Below are positions 43,218 to 53,615 of a stretch of 64,000 nucleotides of DNA, one piece after another. The first letter of the stretch is position 1. Every line of letters begins with the position of its first letter. Both the position numbers and the translations under genes were made by a program. Origin of the DNA: Blattamonas nauphoetae (lineage: Eukaryota > Preaxostyla > Oxymonadida); contig JARBJD010000170.1 in the NCBI GenBank assembly GCA_033064195.1, positions 93,835 through 157,834 on the forward strand. Reading direction: 5' to 3'. The notes beneath the pieces were generated by a model. That model made no database searches. It was not told where the DNA came from and saw only the letters and a list, made by a program, of their open reading frames with translations.

Positions 43218-44288
43218 CTATTCCTGTTTCGGGAGGTTCATGCCCTGCAGGTTGTTCCATTCGATCGAGCCGAAATCAACCCATCTTCCCTCTCCGTTTT
43301 TGTCGTTTTGCAGCCTTGCCTCAACTACATCATCCATGCCCTCCATTCTCAACATTTGATGGACTTTCTTCCACATCTGTCGATATTCTCCCCTGCTTAT
43401 GTTCCAGTCTTCTTGGGCACCGCTCATCTCATCCAGAAAATAAGTGATTGAGTTCTCATTTTCGAAGAATGTGAGACAACTTGGGATCGTGAGAAAGACT
43501 GGCATATGAAGAACAATCTCCATTGTTGGTTCATAACATGGAGATATTGCGAGGAGTCGGGCGAGGAGACCAATAAAAGTCTCTGATTGCTTCCCATCGA
43601 CGATCGAACAGCGGTTCACGCACAAAAGGCAAATATAATTCTCCGAAGGAACGAGAACTTGCTTCAAAAGAGTCTCGTAAACAGCTTGTTGTTCATTGTC
43701 ATCTTCAATTCTGAGTTGTTCGAGACCCAACGGAGTTGCGAGCCAGAGAGCTCTGGTGATGCTTATCATGAGGTTAATGTGGATATTGTCTGTTTCTACA
43801 AACGAAAGAGACAGTGGATTGATTGTGTTGATGAGTTGAGGGATCAGATCAGCTTTTACGAGGGCAAGTCTGATTCTCTTTGAACTGTTCGACATCAGAG
43901 ATTCTAACAGCTTCATTGTTGTTGTGGTGATGATCTGATTCGGTGAGGAAATGAGCACGTCAATGGACTGAATGAAAGTTGTCAAAGATTCATCAGGTGT
44001 TCGCCAAAGGCTGTTGAGAAAAGCAAGTGCTGATTCTTCACCAACCGGACTCACAGATTCCAGAAGTTTCACCGCTTTCGTTTCCAGAGATGCATCAAGT
44101 GCAGGCTGAAATTTCAATGTGGCAACCAAGGATCGAAAAACAACAGCTTGTTCGTCAACTGTTTTAAATTGTGCTTCATCCCTATTCATGAACGGAGAGC
44201 AATCCATTGAAAATGGTAACTGAGGGGAGGGCAAATCAGAGTTGGTTGTATTTGAGGATGTATCGGTTTTCAGGTCAATCTCGGTCAT
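43218..44288 (-). CDS. HEAT/ARM-like family protein (copy 10), 356 aa
   Basis: Full-length member: SMDCSPFMNRDEAQFKT (Arg replaces the usual Trp of FLNW), VFRSLVATLKFQPALD, FIQSIDVLISSPNQII, KADLIPQLINTINPLSLSF, DNIHINLMISI, VPSENYICLLCVNRCSIVDG, CYEPTMEIVLHMPVFLTIPS, HQMLRMEGMDDVVEARL, ending NLQGMNLPKQE and TAG. ATG at 44288 follows CACAAGA; the box TGACCCATAT lies 28 nt upstream. Immediately upstream on the same strand lies a decayed family-B gene. Function unknown. Confidence 0.85.
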   Translation of the reverse strand: MTEIDLKTDTSSNTTNSDLPSPQLPFSMDCSPFMNRDEAQFKTVDEQAVVFRSLVATLKFQPALDASLETKAVKLLESVSPVGEESALAFLNSLWRTPDESLTTFIQSIDVLISSPNQIITTTTMKLLESLMSNSSKRIRLALVKADLIPQLINTINPLSLSFVETDNIHINLMISITRALWLATPLGLEQLRIEDDNEQQAVYETLLKQVLVPSENYICLLCVNRCSIVDGKQSETFIGLLARLLAISPCYEPTMEIVLHMPVFLTIPSCLTFFENENSITYFLDEMSGAQEDWNISRGEYRQMWKKVHQMLRMEGMDDVVEARLQNDKNGEGRWVDFGSIEWNNLQGMNLPKQE

Positions 44289-44316
44289 TCTTGTGAATTT
44301 GATGGGAAAAAAATAG

Positions 44317-44326
44317 ATATGGGTCA
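44317..44326 (-). promoter_or_regulatory. TGACCCATAT box upstream of copy 10
   Basis: One mismatch from the consensus, at the conserved 28-nt distance from the ATG. Confidence 0.6.
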
Positions 44327-44399
44327 GATACAAAAATGAGAAAGAATGAAATTGAGATGAAATAGACGTTGGAAATGGAAGAACAAAACATCAAATCAG

Positions 44400-45170
44400 G
44401 ATGAGTGAGACAATTAATGAATGAGGATGAAGTTAGTACGGAGATCGAGCATTTGATGAGAGGAAGACGCTTCAAACATTGACACAAAGGTGTGACTGTG
44501 GCATCTGTCACTTGTGTTCGCGCCGATTCATCTGTAAACGCGATCGGCCCTTTCGGCGACTCCGAGCATTCGATTTCATCCAACACGATGCATCCCAACA
44601 ATCCCCTTTCTTCAAGTGTTGTCCATTTCGGAGTGGAACGTCGGGTGAAGAAAAAAGAGAGAAAAGAAAAGTGAAGAACTCGACGACGAGCGAAAAAAAG
44701 TGAAGGATGAAAACAGCCGAAGCGAGTATTGCTTGTGCTTCGAACAAGCAGCCACCAGCACGCACCACACCGAGTGTGGTGAGGGGAGAGGCAGAAGGGA
44801 GTGCGAGGAGGACGGTGACAACGGAGCAGGGATCGAGAACGGCCGTGAATTCGGCGAGGACATCTTCCGATGCTTCCGAGTCGTCTTTGGAAGTGTCGGC
44901 TTCCTGAGGCGAGGAGGATCTAGAATTTGGAGTGAGAAGGGGGGCAGACGGTGGGAACGGAGAACAGCAATCTGTCTGTGGCGCTTCACGTGGATATTGT
45001 GGTTTCCTGCCATCCCATCCATTTCCTTCCCTCCATATTGGGAGCTTCGATGTTGGATTGTGTCTTGCCGCACATTCTTCTGAAGTTCACCGCCATCGCA
45101 AAGAAGAGAGATCATCATGTCGTGCAATTCATCTCCACTGTGTGGATTCTCCACCACTTTCAGTCTCACT
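44400..45170 (-). pseudogene. family B fragment, copy c
   Basis: Minus-strand block CLFEAQAILASAVFILHFFS matches the copy at 14.6 kb and is followed by SLVVEFF and a short basic stretch (AHKCRRKG-like composition). The frame is lost after about 85 codons and no charged helical region follows, so it is a truncated copy. Upstream Ser/Pro-rich frames may be its 5' part. Confidence 0.45.
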
Positions 45171-45333
45171 CAGACACCCCTCGTTCGTTCCTCACTTCAC
45201 TTGCCGAGCCACAAACACTCAAAATCAACCATCCCAACGCAAAAGAGGCCAGTCGAGAACATTCAAACAAACATCAGAACTGTGTCGTGGGTTGAAACGT
45301 CGTTTGATCTTCCGACTTCAGAAAGCGGCAGAT

Positions 45334-45581
45334 CCTTTTAAACAACAAGGCTCGTCTCCCAGTCTGTGTGTGAGATGGTCTGACCGACCCGATATAAAGA
45401 TAGTATGGGTGGTCAAAGCAAACCAACAACATGAGTTTAAAATATTCAAACAAATGTGAATTACGAGCACCAATTGCTCCTTCATCCGTCTCCGGGCTTT
45501 CGCACGCGGAGACGTTTCGCGCTCCGCCGAAGTGTGGCAGCAGCGCTGTCGACTGGGAGACGAGCCTTGTTGTTTAAAAGG
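45334..45581. repeat. 31-bp perfect inverted repeat pair
   Basis: Arms 45334-45364 and 45551-45581 are exact inverses (starting CCTTTTAAACAACAAGGCTC). A third, partial direct copy (GGCTCGTCTCCCAGTCTGTG) lies at 45612-45631. No target duplication is evident. It sits just left of the giant minisatellite and may mark its boundary. Confidence 0.8.
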
Positions 45582-45721
45582 CTTTCCCTTCGGTCAAGCC
45601 AAACACAACTGGGCTCGTCTCCCAGTCTGTGTGAGACTTTAAGAAACCCAGTTGTGAAGGGCTGAGGAGATGGCGAGAGGAGGCCAGCTGAGTCGTCTGC
45701 AACGACGAGACTCTCATCCTA

Positions 45722-48700
45722 CTCGCCGTCACTCTCTTCTCACTCAACTCACACCATGGAGAGCAGTGCGGTGTCTCAAGCCGTAGCGGGACTCGCAACA
45801 CATTCTCTCGATCACTCTCTCTCTTCTCACTCAACTCACACCATGGAGAGCAGTGCGGTGTCTCAAGCCGTAGCGGGACTCGCAACACATTCTCTCGATC
45901 ACTCTCTCTCTTCTCACTCAACTCACACCATGGAGAGCAGTGCGGTGTCTCAAGCCGTAGCGGGACTCGCAACACATTCTCTCGATCACTCTCTCTCTTC
46001 TCACTCAACTCACACCATGGAGAGCAGTGCGGTGTCTCAAGCCGTAGCGGGACTCGCAACACATTCTCTCGATCACTCTCTCTCTTCTCACTCAACTCAC
46101 ACCATGGAGAGCAGTGCGGTGTCTCAAGCCGTAGCGGGACTCGCAACACATTCTCTCGATCACTCTCTCTCTTCTCACTCAACTCACACCATGGAGAGCA
46201 GTGCGGTGTCTCAAGCCGTAGCGGGACTCGCAACACATTCTCTCGATCACTCTCTCTCTTCTCACTCAACTCACACCATGGAGAGCAGTGCGGTGTCTCA
46301 AGCCGTAGCGGGACTCGCAACACATTCTCTCGATCACTCTCTCTCTTCTCACTCAACTCACACCATGGAGAGCAGTGCGGTGTCTCAAGCCGTAGCGGGA
46401 CTCGCAACACATTCTCTCGATCACTCTCTCTCTTCTCACTCAACTCACACCATGGAGAGCAGTGCGGTGTCTCAAGCCGTAGCGGGACTCGCAACACATT
46501 CTCTCGATCACTCTCTCTCTTCTCACTCAACTCACACCATGGAGAGCAGTGCGGTGTCTCAAGCCGTAGCGGGACTCGCAACACATTCTCTCGATCACTC
46601 TCTCTCTTCTCACTCAACTCACACCATGGAGAGCAGTGCGGTGTCTCAAGCCGTAGCGGGACTCGCAACACATTCTCTCGATCACTCTCTCTCTTCTCAC
46701 TCAACTCACACCATGGAGAGCAGTGCGGTGTCTCAAGCCGTAGCGGGACTCGCAACACATTCTCTCGATCACTCTCTCTCTTCTCACTCAACTCACACCA
46801 TGGAGAGCAGTGCGGTGTCTCAAGCCGTAGCGGGACTCGCAACACATTCTCTCGATCACTCTCTCTCTTCTCACTCAACTCACACCATGGAGAGCAGTGC
46901 GGTGTCTCAAGCCGTAGCGGGACTCGCAACACATTCTCTCGATCACTCTCTCTCTTCTCACTCAACTCACACCATGGAGAGCAGTGCGGTGTCTCAAGCC
47001 GTAGCGGGACTCGCAACACATTCTCTCGATCACTCTCTCTCTTCTCACTCAACTCACACCATGGAGAGCAGTGCGGTGTCTCAAGCCGTAGCGGGACTCG
47101 CAACACATTCTCTCGATCACTCTCTCTCTTCTCACTCAACTCACACCATGGAGAGCAGTGCGGTGTCTCAAGCCGTAGCGGGACTCGCAACACATTCTCT
47201 CGATCACTCTCTCTCTTCTCACTCAACTCACACCATGGAGAGCAGTGCGGTGTCTCAAGCCGTAGCGGGACTCGCAACACATTCTCTCGATCACTCTCTC
47301 TCTTCTCACTCAACTCACACCATGGAGAGCAGTGCGGTGTCTCAAGCCGTAGCGGGACTCGCAACACATTCTCTCGATCACTCTCTCTCTTCTCACTCAA
47401 CTCACACCATGGAGAGCAGTGCGGTGTCTCAAGCCGTAGCGGGACTCGCAACACATTCTCTCGATCACTCTCTCTCTTCTCACTCAACTCACACCATGGA
47501 GAGCAGTGCGGTGTCTCAAGCCGTAGCGGGACTCGCAACACATTCTCTCGATCACTCTCTCTCTTCTCACTCAACTCACACCATGGAGAGCAGTGCGGTG
47601 TCTCAAGCCGTAGCGGGACTCGCAACACATTCTCTCGATCACTCTCTCTCTTCTCACTCAACTCACACCATGGAGAGCAGTGCGGTGTCTCAAGCCGTAG
47701 CGGGACTCGCAACACATTCTCTCGATCACTCTCTCTCTTCTCACTCAACTCACACCATGGAGAGCAGTGCGGTGTCTCAAGCCGTAGCGGGACTCGCAAC
47801 ACATTCTCTCGATCACTCTCTCTCTTCTCACTCAACTCACACCATGGAGAGCAGTGCGGTGTCTCAAGCCGTAGCGGGACTCGCAACACATTCTCTCGAT
47901 CACTCTCTCTCTTCTCACTCAACTCACACCATGGAGAGCAGTGCGGTGTCTCAAGCCGTAGCGGGACTCGCAACACATTCTCTCGATCACTCTCTCTCTT
48001 CTCACTCAACTCACACCATGGAGAGCAGTGCGGTGTCTCAAGCCGTAGCGGGACTCGCAACACATTCTCTCGATCACTCTCTCTCTTCTCACTCAACTCA
48101 CACCATGGAGAGCAGTGCGGTGTCTCAAGCCGTAGCGGGACTCGCAACACATTCTCTCGATCACTCTCTCTCTTCTCACTCAACTCACACCATGGAGAGC
48201 AGTGCGGTGTCTCAAGCCGTAGCGGGACTCGCAACACATTCTCTCGATCACTCTCTCTCTTCTCAACTCACACCATGGAGAGCAGTGCGGTGTCTCAAGC
48301 CGTAGCGGGACTCGCAACACATTCTCTCGATCACTCTCTCTCTTCTCACTCAACTCACACCATGGAGAGCAGTGCGGTGTCTCAAGCCGTAGCGGGACTC
48401 GCAACACATTCTCTCGATCACTCTCTCTCTTCTCACTCAACTCACACCATGGAGAGCAGTGCGGTGTCTCAAGCCGTAGCGGGACTCGCAACACATTCTC
48501 TCGATCACTCTCTCTCTTCTCACTCAACTCACACCATGGAGAGCAGTGCGGTGTCTCAAGCCGTAGCGGGACTCGCAACACATTCTCTCGATCACTCTCT
48601 CTCTTCTCACTCAACTCACACCATGGAGAGCAGTGCGGTGTCTCAAGCCGTAGCGGGACTCGCAACACATTCTCTCGATCACTCTCTCTCTTCTCACTCA

Positions 48701-51700
48701 ACTCACACCATGGAGAGCAGTGCGGTGTCTCAAGCCGTAGCGGGACTCGCAACACATTCTCTCGATCACTCTCTCTCTTCTCACTCAACTCACACCATGG
48801 AGAGCAGTGCGGTGTCTCAAGCCGTAGCGGGACTCGCAACACATTCTCTCGATCACTCTCTCTCTTCTCACTCAACTCACACCATGGAGAGCAGTGCGGT
48901 GTCTCAAGCCGTAGCGGGACTCGCAACACATTCTCTCGATCACTCTCTCTCTTCTCACTCAACTCACACCATGGAGAGCAGTGCGGTGTCTCAAGCCGTA
49001 GCGGGACTCGCAACACATTCTCTCGATCACTCTCTCTCTTCTCACTCAACTCACACCATGGAGAGCAGTGCGGTGTCTCAAGCCGTAGCGGGACTCGCAA
49101 CACATTCTCTCGATCACTCTCTCTCTTCTCACTCAACTCACACCATGGAGAGCAGTGCGGTGTCTCAAGCCGTAGCGGGACTCGCAACACATTCTCTCGA
49201 TCACTCTCTCTCTTCTCACTCAACTCACACCATGGAGAGCAGTGCGGTGTCTCAAGCCGTAGCGGGACTCGCAACACATTCTCTCGATCACTCTCTCTCT
49301 TCTCACTCAACTCACACCATGGAGAGCAGTGCGGTGTCTCAAGCCGTAGCGGGACTCGCAACACATTCTCTCGATCACTCTCTCTCTTCTCACTCAACTC
49401 ACACCATGGAGAGCAGTGCGGTGTCTCAAGCCGTAGCGGGACTCGCAACACATTCTCTCGATCACTCTCTCTCTTCTCACTCAACTCACACCATGGAGAG
49501 CAGTGCGGTGTCTCAAGCCGTAGCGGGACTCGCAACACATTCTCTCGATCACTCTCTCTCTTCTCACTCAACTCACACCATGGAGAGCAGTGCGGTGTCT
49601 CAAGCCGTAGCGGGACTCGCAACACATTCTCTCGATCACTCTCTCTCTTCTCACTCAACTCACACCATGGAGAGCAGTGCGGTGTCTCAAGCCGTAGCGG
49701 GACTCGCAACACATTCTCTCGATCACTCTCTCTCTTCTCACTCAACTCACACCATGGAGAGCAGTGCGGTGTCTCAAGCCGTAGCGGGACTCGCAACACA
49801 TTCTCTCGATCACTCTCTCTCTTCTCACTCAACTCACACCATGGAGAGCAGTGCGGTGTCTCAAGCCGTAGCGGGACTCGCAACACATTCTCTCGATCAC
49901 TCTCTCTCTTCTCACTCAACTCACACCATGGAGAGCAGTGCGGTGTCTCAAGCCGTAGCGGGACTCGCAACACATTCTCTCGATCACTCTCTCTCTTCTC
50001 ACTCAACTCACACCATGGAGAGCAGTGCGGTGTCTCAAGCCGTAGCGGGACTCGCAACACATTCTCTCGATCACTCTCTCTCTTCTCACTCAACTCACAC
50101 CATGGAGAGCAGTGCGGTGTCTCAAGCCGTAGCGGGACTCGCAACACATTCTCTCGATCACTCTCTCTCTTCTCACTCAACTCACACCATGGAGAGCAGT
50201 GCGGTGTCTCAAGCCGTAGCGGGACTCGCAACACATTCTCTCGATCACTCTCTCTCTTCTCACTCAACTCACACCATGGAGAGCAGTGCGGTGTCTCAAG
50301 CCGTAGCGGGACTCGCAACACATTCTCTCGATCACTCTCTCTCTTCTCACTCAACTCACACCATGGAGAGCAGTGCGGTGTCTCAAGCCGTAGCGGGACT
50401 CGCAACACATTCTCTCGATCACTCTCTCTCTTCTCACTCAACTCACACCATGGAGAGCAGTGCGGTGTCTCAAGCCGTAGCGGGACTCGCAACACATTCT
50501 CTCGATCACTCTCTCTCTTCTCACTCAACTCACACCATGGAGAGCAGTGCGGTGTCTCAAGCCGTAGCGGGACTCGCAACACATTCTCTCGATCACTCTC
50601 TCTCTTCTCACTCAACTCACACCATGGAGAGCAGTGCGGTGTCTCAAGCCGTAGCGGGACTCGCAACACATTCTCTCGATCACTCTCTCTCTTCTCACTC
50701 AACTCACACCATGGAGAGCAGTGCGGTGTCTCAAGCCGTAGCGGGACTCGCAACACATTCTCTCGATCACTCTCTCTCTTCTCACTCAACTCACACCATG
50801 GAGAGCAGTGCGGTGTCTCAAGCCGTAGCGGGACTCGCAACACATTCTCTCGATCACTCTCTCTCTTCTCACTCAACTCACACCATGGAGAGCAGTGCGG
50901 TGTCTCAAGCCGTAGCGGGACTCGCAACACATTCTCTCGATCACTCTCTCTCTTCTCACTCAACTCACACCATGGAGAGCAGTGCGGTGTCTCAAGCCGT
51001 AGCGGGACTCGCAACACATTCTCTCGATCACTCTCTCTCTTCTCACTCAACTCACACCATGGAGAGCAGTGCGGTGTCTCAAGCCGTAGCGGGACTCGCA
51101 ACACATTCTCTCGATCACTCTCTCTCTTCTCACTCAACTCACACCATGGAGAGCAGTGCGGTGTCTCAAGCCGTAGCGGGACTCGCAACACATTCTCTCG
51201 ATCACTCTCTCTCTTCTCACTCAACTCACACCATGGAGAGCAGTGCGGTGTCTCAAGCCGTAGCGGGACTCGCAACACATTCTCTCGATCACTCTCTCTC
51301 TTCTCACTCAACTCACACCATGGAGAGCAGTGCGGTGTCTCAAGCCGTAGCGGGACTCGCAACACATTCTCTCGATCACTCTCTCTCTTCTCACTCAACT
51401 CACACCATGGAGAGCAGTGCGGTGTCTCAAGCCGTAGCGGGACTCGCAACACATTCTCTCGATCACTCTCTCTCTTCTCACTCAACTCACACCATGGAGA
51501 GCAGTGCGGTGTCTCAAGCCGTAGCGGGACTCGCAACACATTCTCTCGATCACTCTCTCTCTTCTCACTCAACTCACACCATGGAGAGCAGTGCGGTGTC
51601 TCAAGCCGTAGCGGGACTCGCAACACATTCTCTCGATCACTCTCTCTCTTCTCACTCAACTCACACCATGGAGAGCAGTGCGGTGTCTCAAGCCGTAGCG

Positions 51701-53401
51701 GGACTCGCAACACATTCTCTCGATCACTCTCTCTCTTCTCACTCAACTCACACCATGGAGAGCAGTGCGGTGTCTCAAGCCGTAGCGGGACTCGCAACAC
51801 ATTCTCTCGATCACTCTCTCTCTTCTCACTCAACTCACACCATGGAGAGCAGTGCGGTGTCTCAAGCCGTAGCGGGACTCGCAACACATTCTCTCGATCA
51901 CTCTCTCTCTTCTCACTCAACTCACACCATGGAGAGCAGTGCGGTGTCTCAAGCCGTAGCGGGACTCGCAACACATTCTCTCGATCACTCTCTCTCTTCT
52001 CACTCAACTCACACCATGGAGAGCAGTGCGGTGTCTCAAGCCGTAGCGGGACTCGCAACACATTCTCTCGATCACTCTCTCTCTTCTCACTCAACTCACA
52101 CCATGGAGAGCAGTGCGGTGTCTCAAGCCGTAGCGGGACTCGCAACACATTCTCTCGATCACTCTCTCTCTTCTCACTCAACTCACACCATGGAGAGCAG
52201 TGCGGTGTCTCAAGCCGTAGCGGGACTCGCAACACATTCTCTCGATCACTCTCTCTCTTCTCACTCAACTCACACCATGGAGAGCAGTGCGGTGTCTCAA
52301 GCCGTAGCGGGACTCGCAACACATTCTCTCGATCACTCTCTCTCTTCTCACTCAACTCACACCATGGAGAGCAGTGCGGTGTCTCAAGCCGTAGCGGGAC
52401 TCGCAACACATTCTCTCGATCACTCTCTCTCTTCTCACTCAACTCACACCATGGAGAGCAGTGCGGTGTCTCAAGCCGTAGCGGGACTCGCAACACATTC
52501 TCTCGATCACTCTCTCTCTTCTCACTCAACTCACACCATGGAGAGCAGTGCGGTGTCTCAAGCCGTAGCGGGACTCGCAACACATTCTCTCGATCACTCT
52601 CTCTCTTCTCACTCAACTCACACCATGGAGAGCAGTGCGGTGTCTCAAGCCGTAGCGGGACTCGCAACACATTCTCTCGATCACTCTCTCTCTTCTCACT
52701 CAACTCACACCATGGAGAGCAGTGCGGTGTCTCAAGCCGTAGCGGGACTCGCAACACATTCTCTCGATCACTCTCTCTCTTCTCACTCAACTCACACCAT
52801 GGAGAGCAGTGCGGTGTCTCAAGCCGTAGCGGGACTCGCAACACATTCTCTCGATCACTCTCTCTCTTCTCACTCAACTCACACCATGGAGAGCAGTGCG
52901 GTGTCTCAAGCCGTAGCGGGACTCGCAACACATTCTCTCGATCACTCTCTCTCTTCTCACTCAACTCACACCATGGAGAGCAGTGCGGTGTCTCAAGCCG
53001 TAGCGGGACTCGCAACACATTCTCTCGATCACTCTCTCTCTTCTCACTCAACTCACACCATGGAGAGCAGTGCGGTGTCTCAAGCCGTAGCGGGACTCGC
53101 AACACATTCTCTCGATCACTCTCTCTCTTCTCACTCAACTCACACCATGGAGAGCAGTGCGGTGTCTCAAGCCGTAGCGGGACTCGCAACACATTCTCTC
53201 GATCACTCTCTCTCTTCTCACTCAACTCACACCATGGAGAGCAGTGCGGTGTCTCAAGCCGTAGCGGGACTCGCAACACATTCTCTCGATCACTCTCTCT
53301 CTTCTCACTCAACTCACACCATGGAGAGCAGTGCGGTGTCTCAAGCCGTAGCGGGACTCGCAACACATTCTCTCGATCAATCTCTCTCTTCTCACTCAAC
53401 T
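45722..53401. repeat. 87-bp minisatellite, 88 units, 7.6 kb
   Basis: The unit begins ATGGAGAGCAGTGCGGTGTC and ends AACTCACACC. I count 29 units before 48275 and 59 after; all appear identical except one that lacks 4 bp (near 48264, TTCTCAACTC for TTCTCACTCAACTC) and the terminal units. As 87 is 29 codons, one frame on each strand is open throughout. The plus frame encodes a Ser/His-rich unit (MESSAVSQAVAGLATHSLDH...), the minus frame a charged unit containing LRLETPHCSPWCEL. Confidence 0.95.
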
Positions 53402-53579
53402 CTGATGATGGAGCGCAACCTACTCCCCTCCCATTCTTTTCGTCTGCTATCTTTCTGTCCTTTCCCGACTCCTGTTCTGATTCACTTCTCTCTCCGATAC
53501 TAATTCTCCACGTCCTTACATCTTTGTTCAAATCATTCTCATTTTGGATCATGTCCAAAAATAGTTCTATGCTGTTCAT
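48180..53579 (-). CDS. possible giant repeat protein, 1799 codons
   Basis: On the minus strand an ATG at 53579 opens a unique ~60-residue start (MNSIELFLDMIQNENDLNKD, then a charged stretch) that runs in frame into the 29-residue repeats and continues until the single 4-bp deletion shifts the frame. Beyond that deletion the same type of frame continues to 45574 with its own unique tail (ending FGLTEGKAF). The plus-strand frame has no ATG outside the repeat, which makes the minus strand the better coding candidate. Still, a satellite whose unit is a multiple of three is expected to be open by chance, so expression is unproven. Acceptor-like CACTCACAG precedes the ATG. Confidence 0.3.
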   Translation of the reverse strand: MNSIELFLDMIQNENDLNKDVRTWRISIGERSESEQESGKDRKIADEKNGRGVGCAPSSELSEKREIDRENVLRVPLRLETPHCSPWCELSEKRESDRENVLRVPLRLETPHCSPWCELSEKRESDRENVLRVPLRLETPHCSPWCELSEKRESDRENVLRVPLRLETPHCSPWCELSEKRESDRENVLRVPLRLETPHCSPWCELSEKRESDRENVLRVPLRLETPHCSPWCELSEKRESDRENVLRVPLRLETPHCSPWCELSEKRESDRENVLRVPLRLETPHCSPWCELSEKRESDRENVLRVPLRLETPHCSPWCELSEKRESDRENVLRVPLRLETPHCSPWCELSEKRESDRENVLRVPLRLETPHCSPWCELSEKRESDRENVLRVPLRLETPHCSPWCELSEKRESDRENVLRVPLRLETPHCSPWCELSEKRESDRENVLRVPLRLETPHCSPWCELSEKRESDRENVLRVPLRLETPHCSPWCELSEKRESDRENVLRVPLRLETPHCSPWCELSEKRESDRENVLRVPLRLETPHCSPWCELSEKRESDRENVLRVPLRLETPHCSPWCELSEKRESDRENVLRVPLRLETPHCSPWCELSEKRESDRENVLRVPLRLETPHCSPWCELSEKRESDRENVLRVPLRLETPHCSPWCELSEKRESDRENVLRVPLRLETPHCSPWCELSEKRESDRENVLRVPLRLETPHCSPWCELSEKRESDRENVLRVPLRLETPHCSPWCELSEKRESDRENVLRVPLRLETPHCSPWCELSEKRESDRENVLRVPLRLETPHCSPWCELSEKRESDRENVLRVPLRLETPHCSPWCELSEKRESDRENVLRVPLRLETPHCSPWCELSEKRESDRENVLRVPLRLETPHCSPWCELSEKRESDRENVLRVPLRLETPHCSPWCELSEKRESDRENVLRVPLRLETPHCSPWCELSEKRESDRENVLRVPLRLETPHCSPWCELSEKRESDRENVLRVPLRLETPHCSPWCELSEKRESDRENVLRVPLRLETPHCSPWCELSEKRESDRENVLRVPLRLETPHCSPWCELSEKRESDRENVLRVPLRLETPHCSPWCELSEKRESDRENVLRVPLRLETPHCSPWCELSEKRESDRENVLRVPLRLETPHCSPWCELSEKRESDRENVLRVPLRLETPHCSPWCELSEKRESDRENVLRVPLRLETPHCSPWCELSEKRESDRENVLRVPLRLETPHCSPWCELSEKRESDRENVLRVPLRLETPHCSPWCELSEKRESDRENVLRVPLRLETPHCSPWCELSEKRESDRENVLRVPLRLETPHCSPWCELSEKRESDRENVLRVPLRLETPHCSPWCELSEKRESDRENVLRVPLRLETPHCSPWCELSEKRESDRENVLRVPLRLETPHCSPWCELSEKRESDRENVLRVPLRLETPHCSPWCELSEKRESDRENVLRVPLRLETPHCSPWCELSEKRESDRENVLRVPLRLETPHCSPWCELSEKRESDRENVLRVPLRLETPHCSPWCELSEKRESDRENVLRVPLRLETPHCSPWCELSEKRESDRENVLRVPLRLETPHCSPWCELSEKRESDRENVLRVPLRLETPHCSPWCELSEKRESDRENVLRVPLRLETPHCSPWCELSEKRESDRENVLRVPLRLETPHCSPWCELSEKRESDRENVLRVPLRLETPHCSPWCELSEKRESDRENVLRVPLRLETPHCSPWCELSEKRESDRENVLRVPLRLETPHCSPWCELRRERVIERMCCESRYGLRHRTALHGVS

Positions 53580-53615
53580 CTGTGAGTGATATCCTCAGCT
53601 GTTCAGAGTAATCCC

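Noticed and set aside
45756-53503. Plus-strand giant Ser/His-rich protein across the minisatellite
   Set aside because: No ATG outside the repeat unit, and an open frame is automatic for an 87-bp unit without stops; the 4-bp deletion also splits it.
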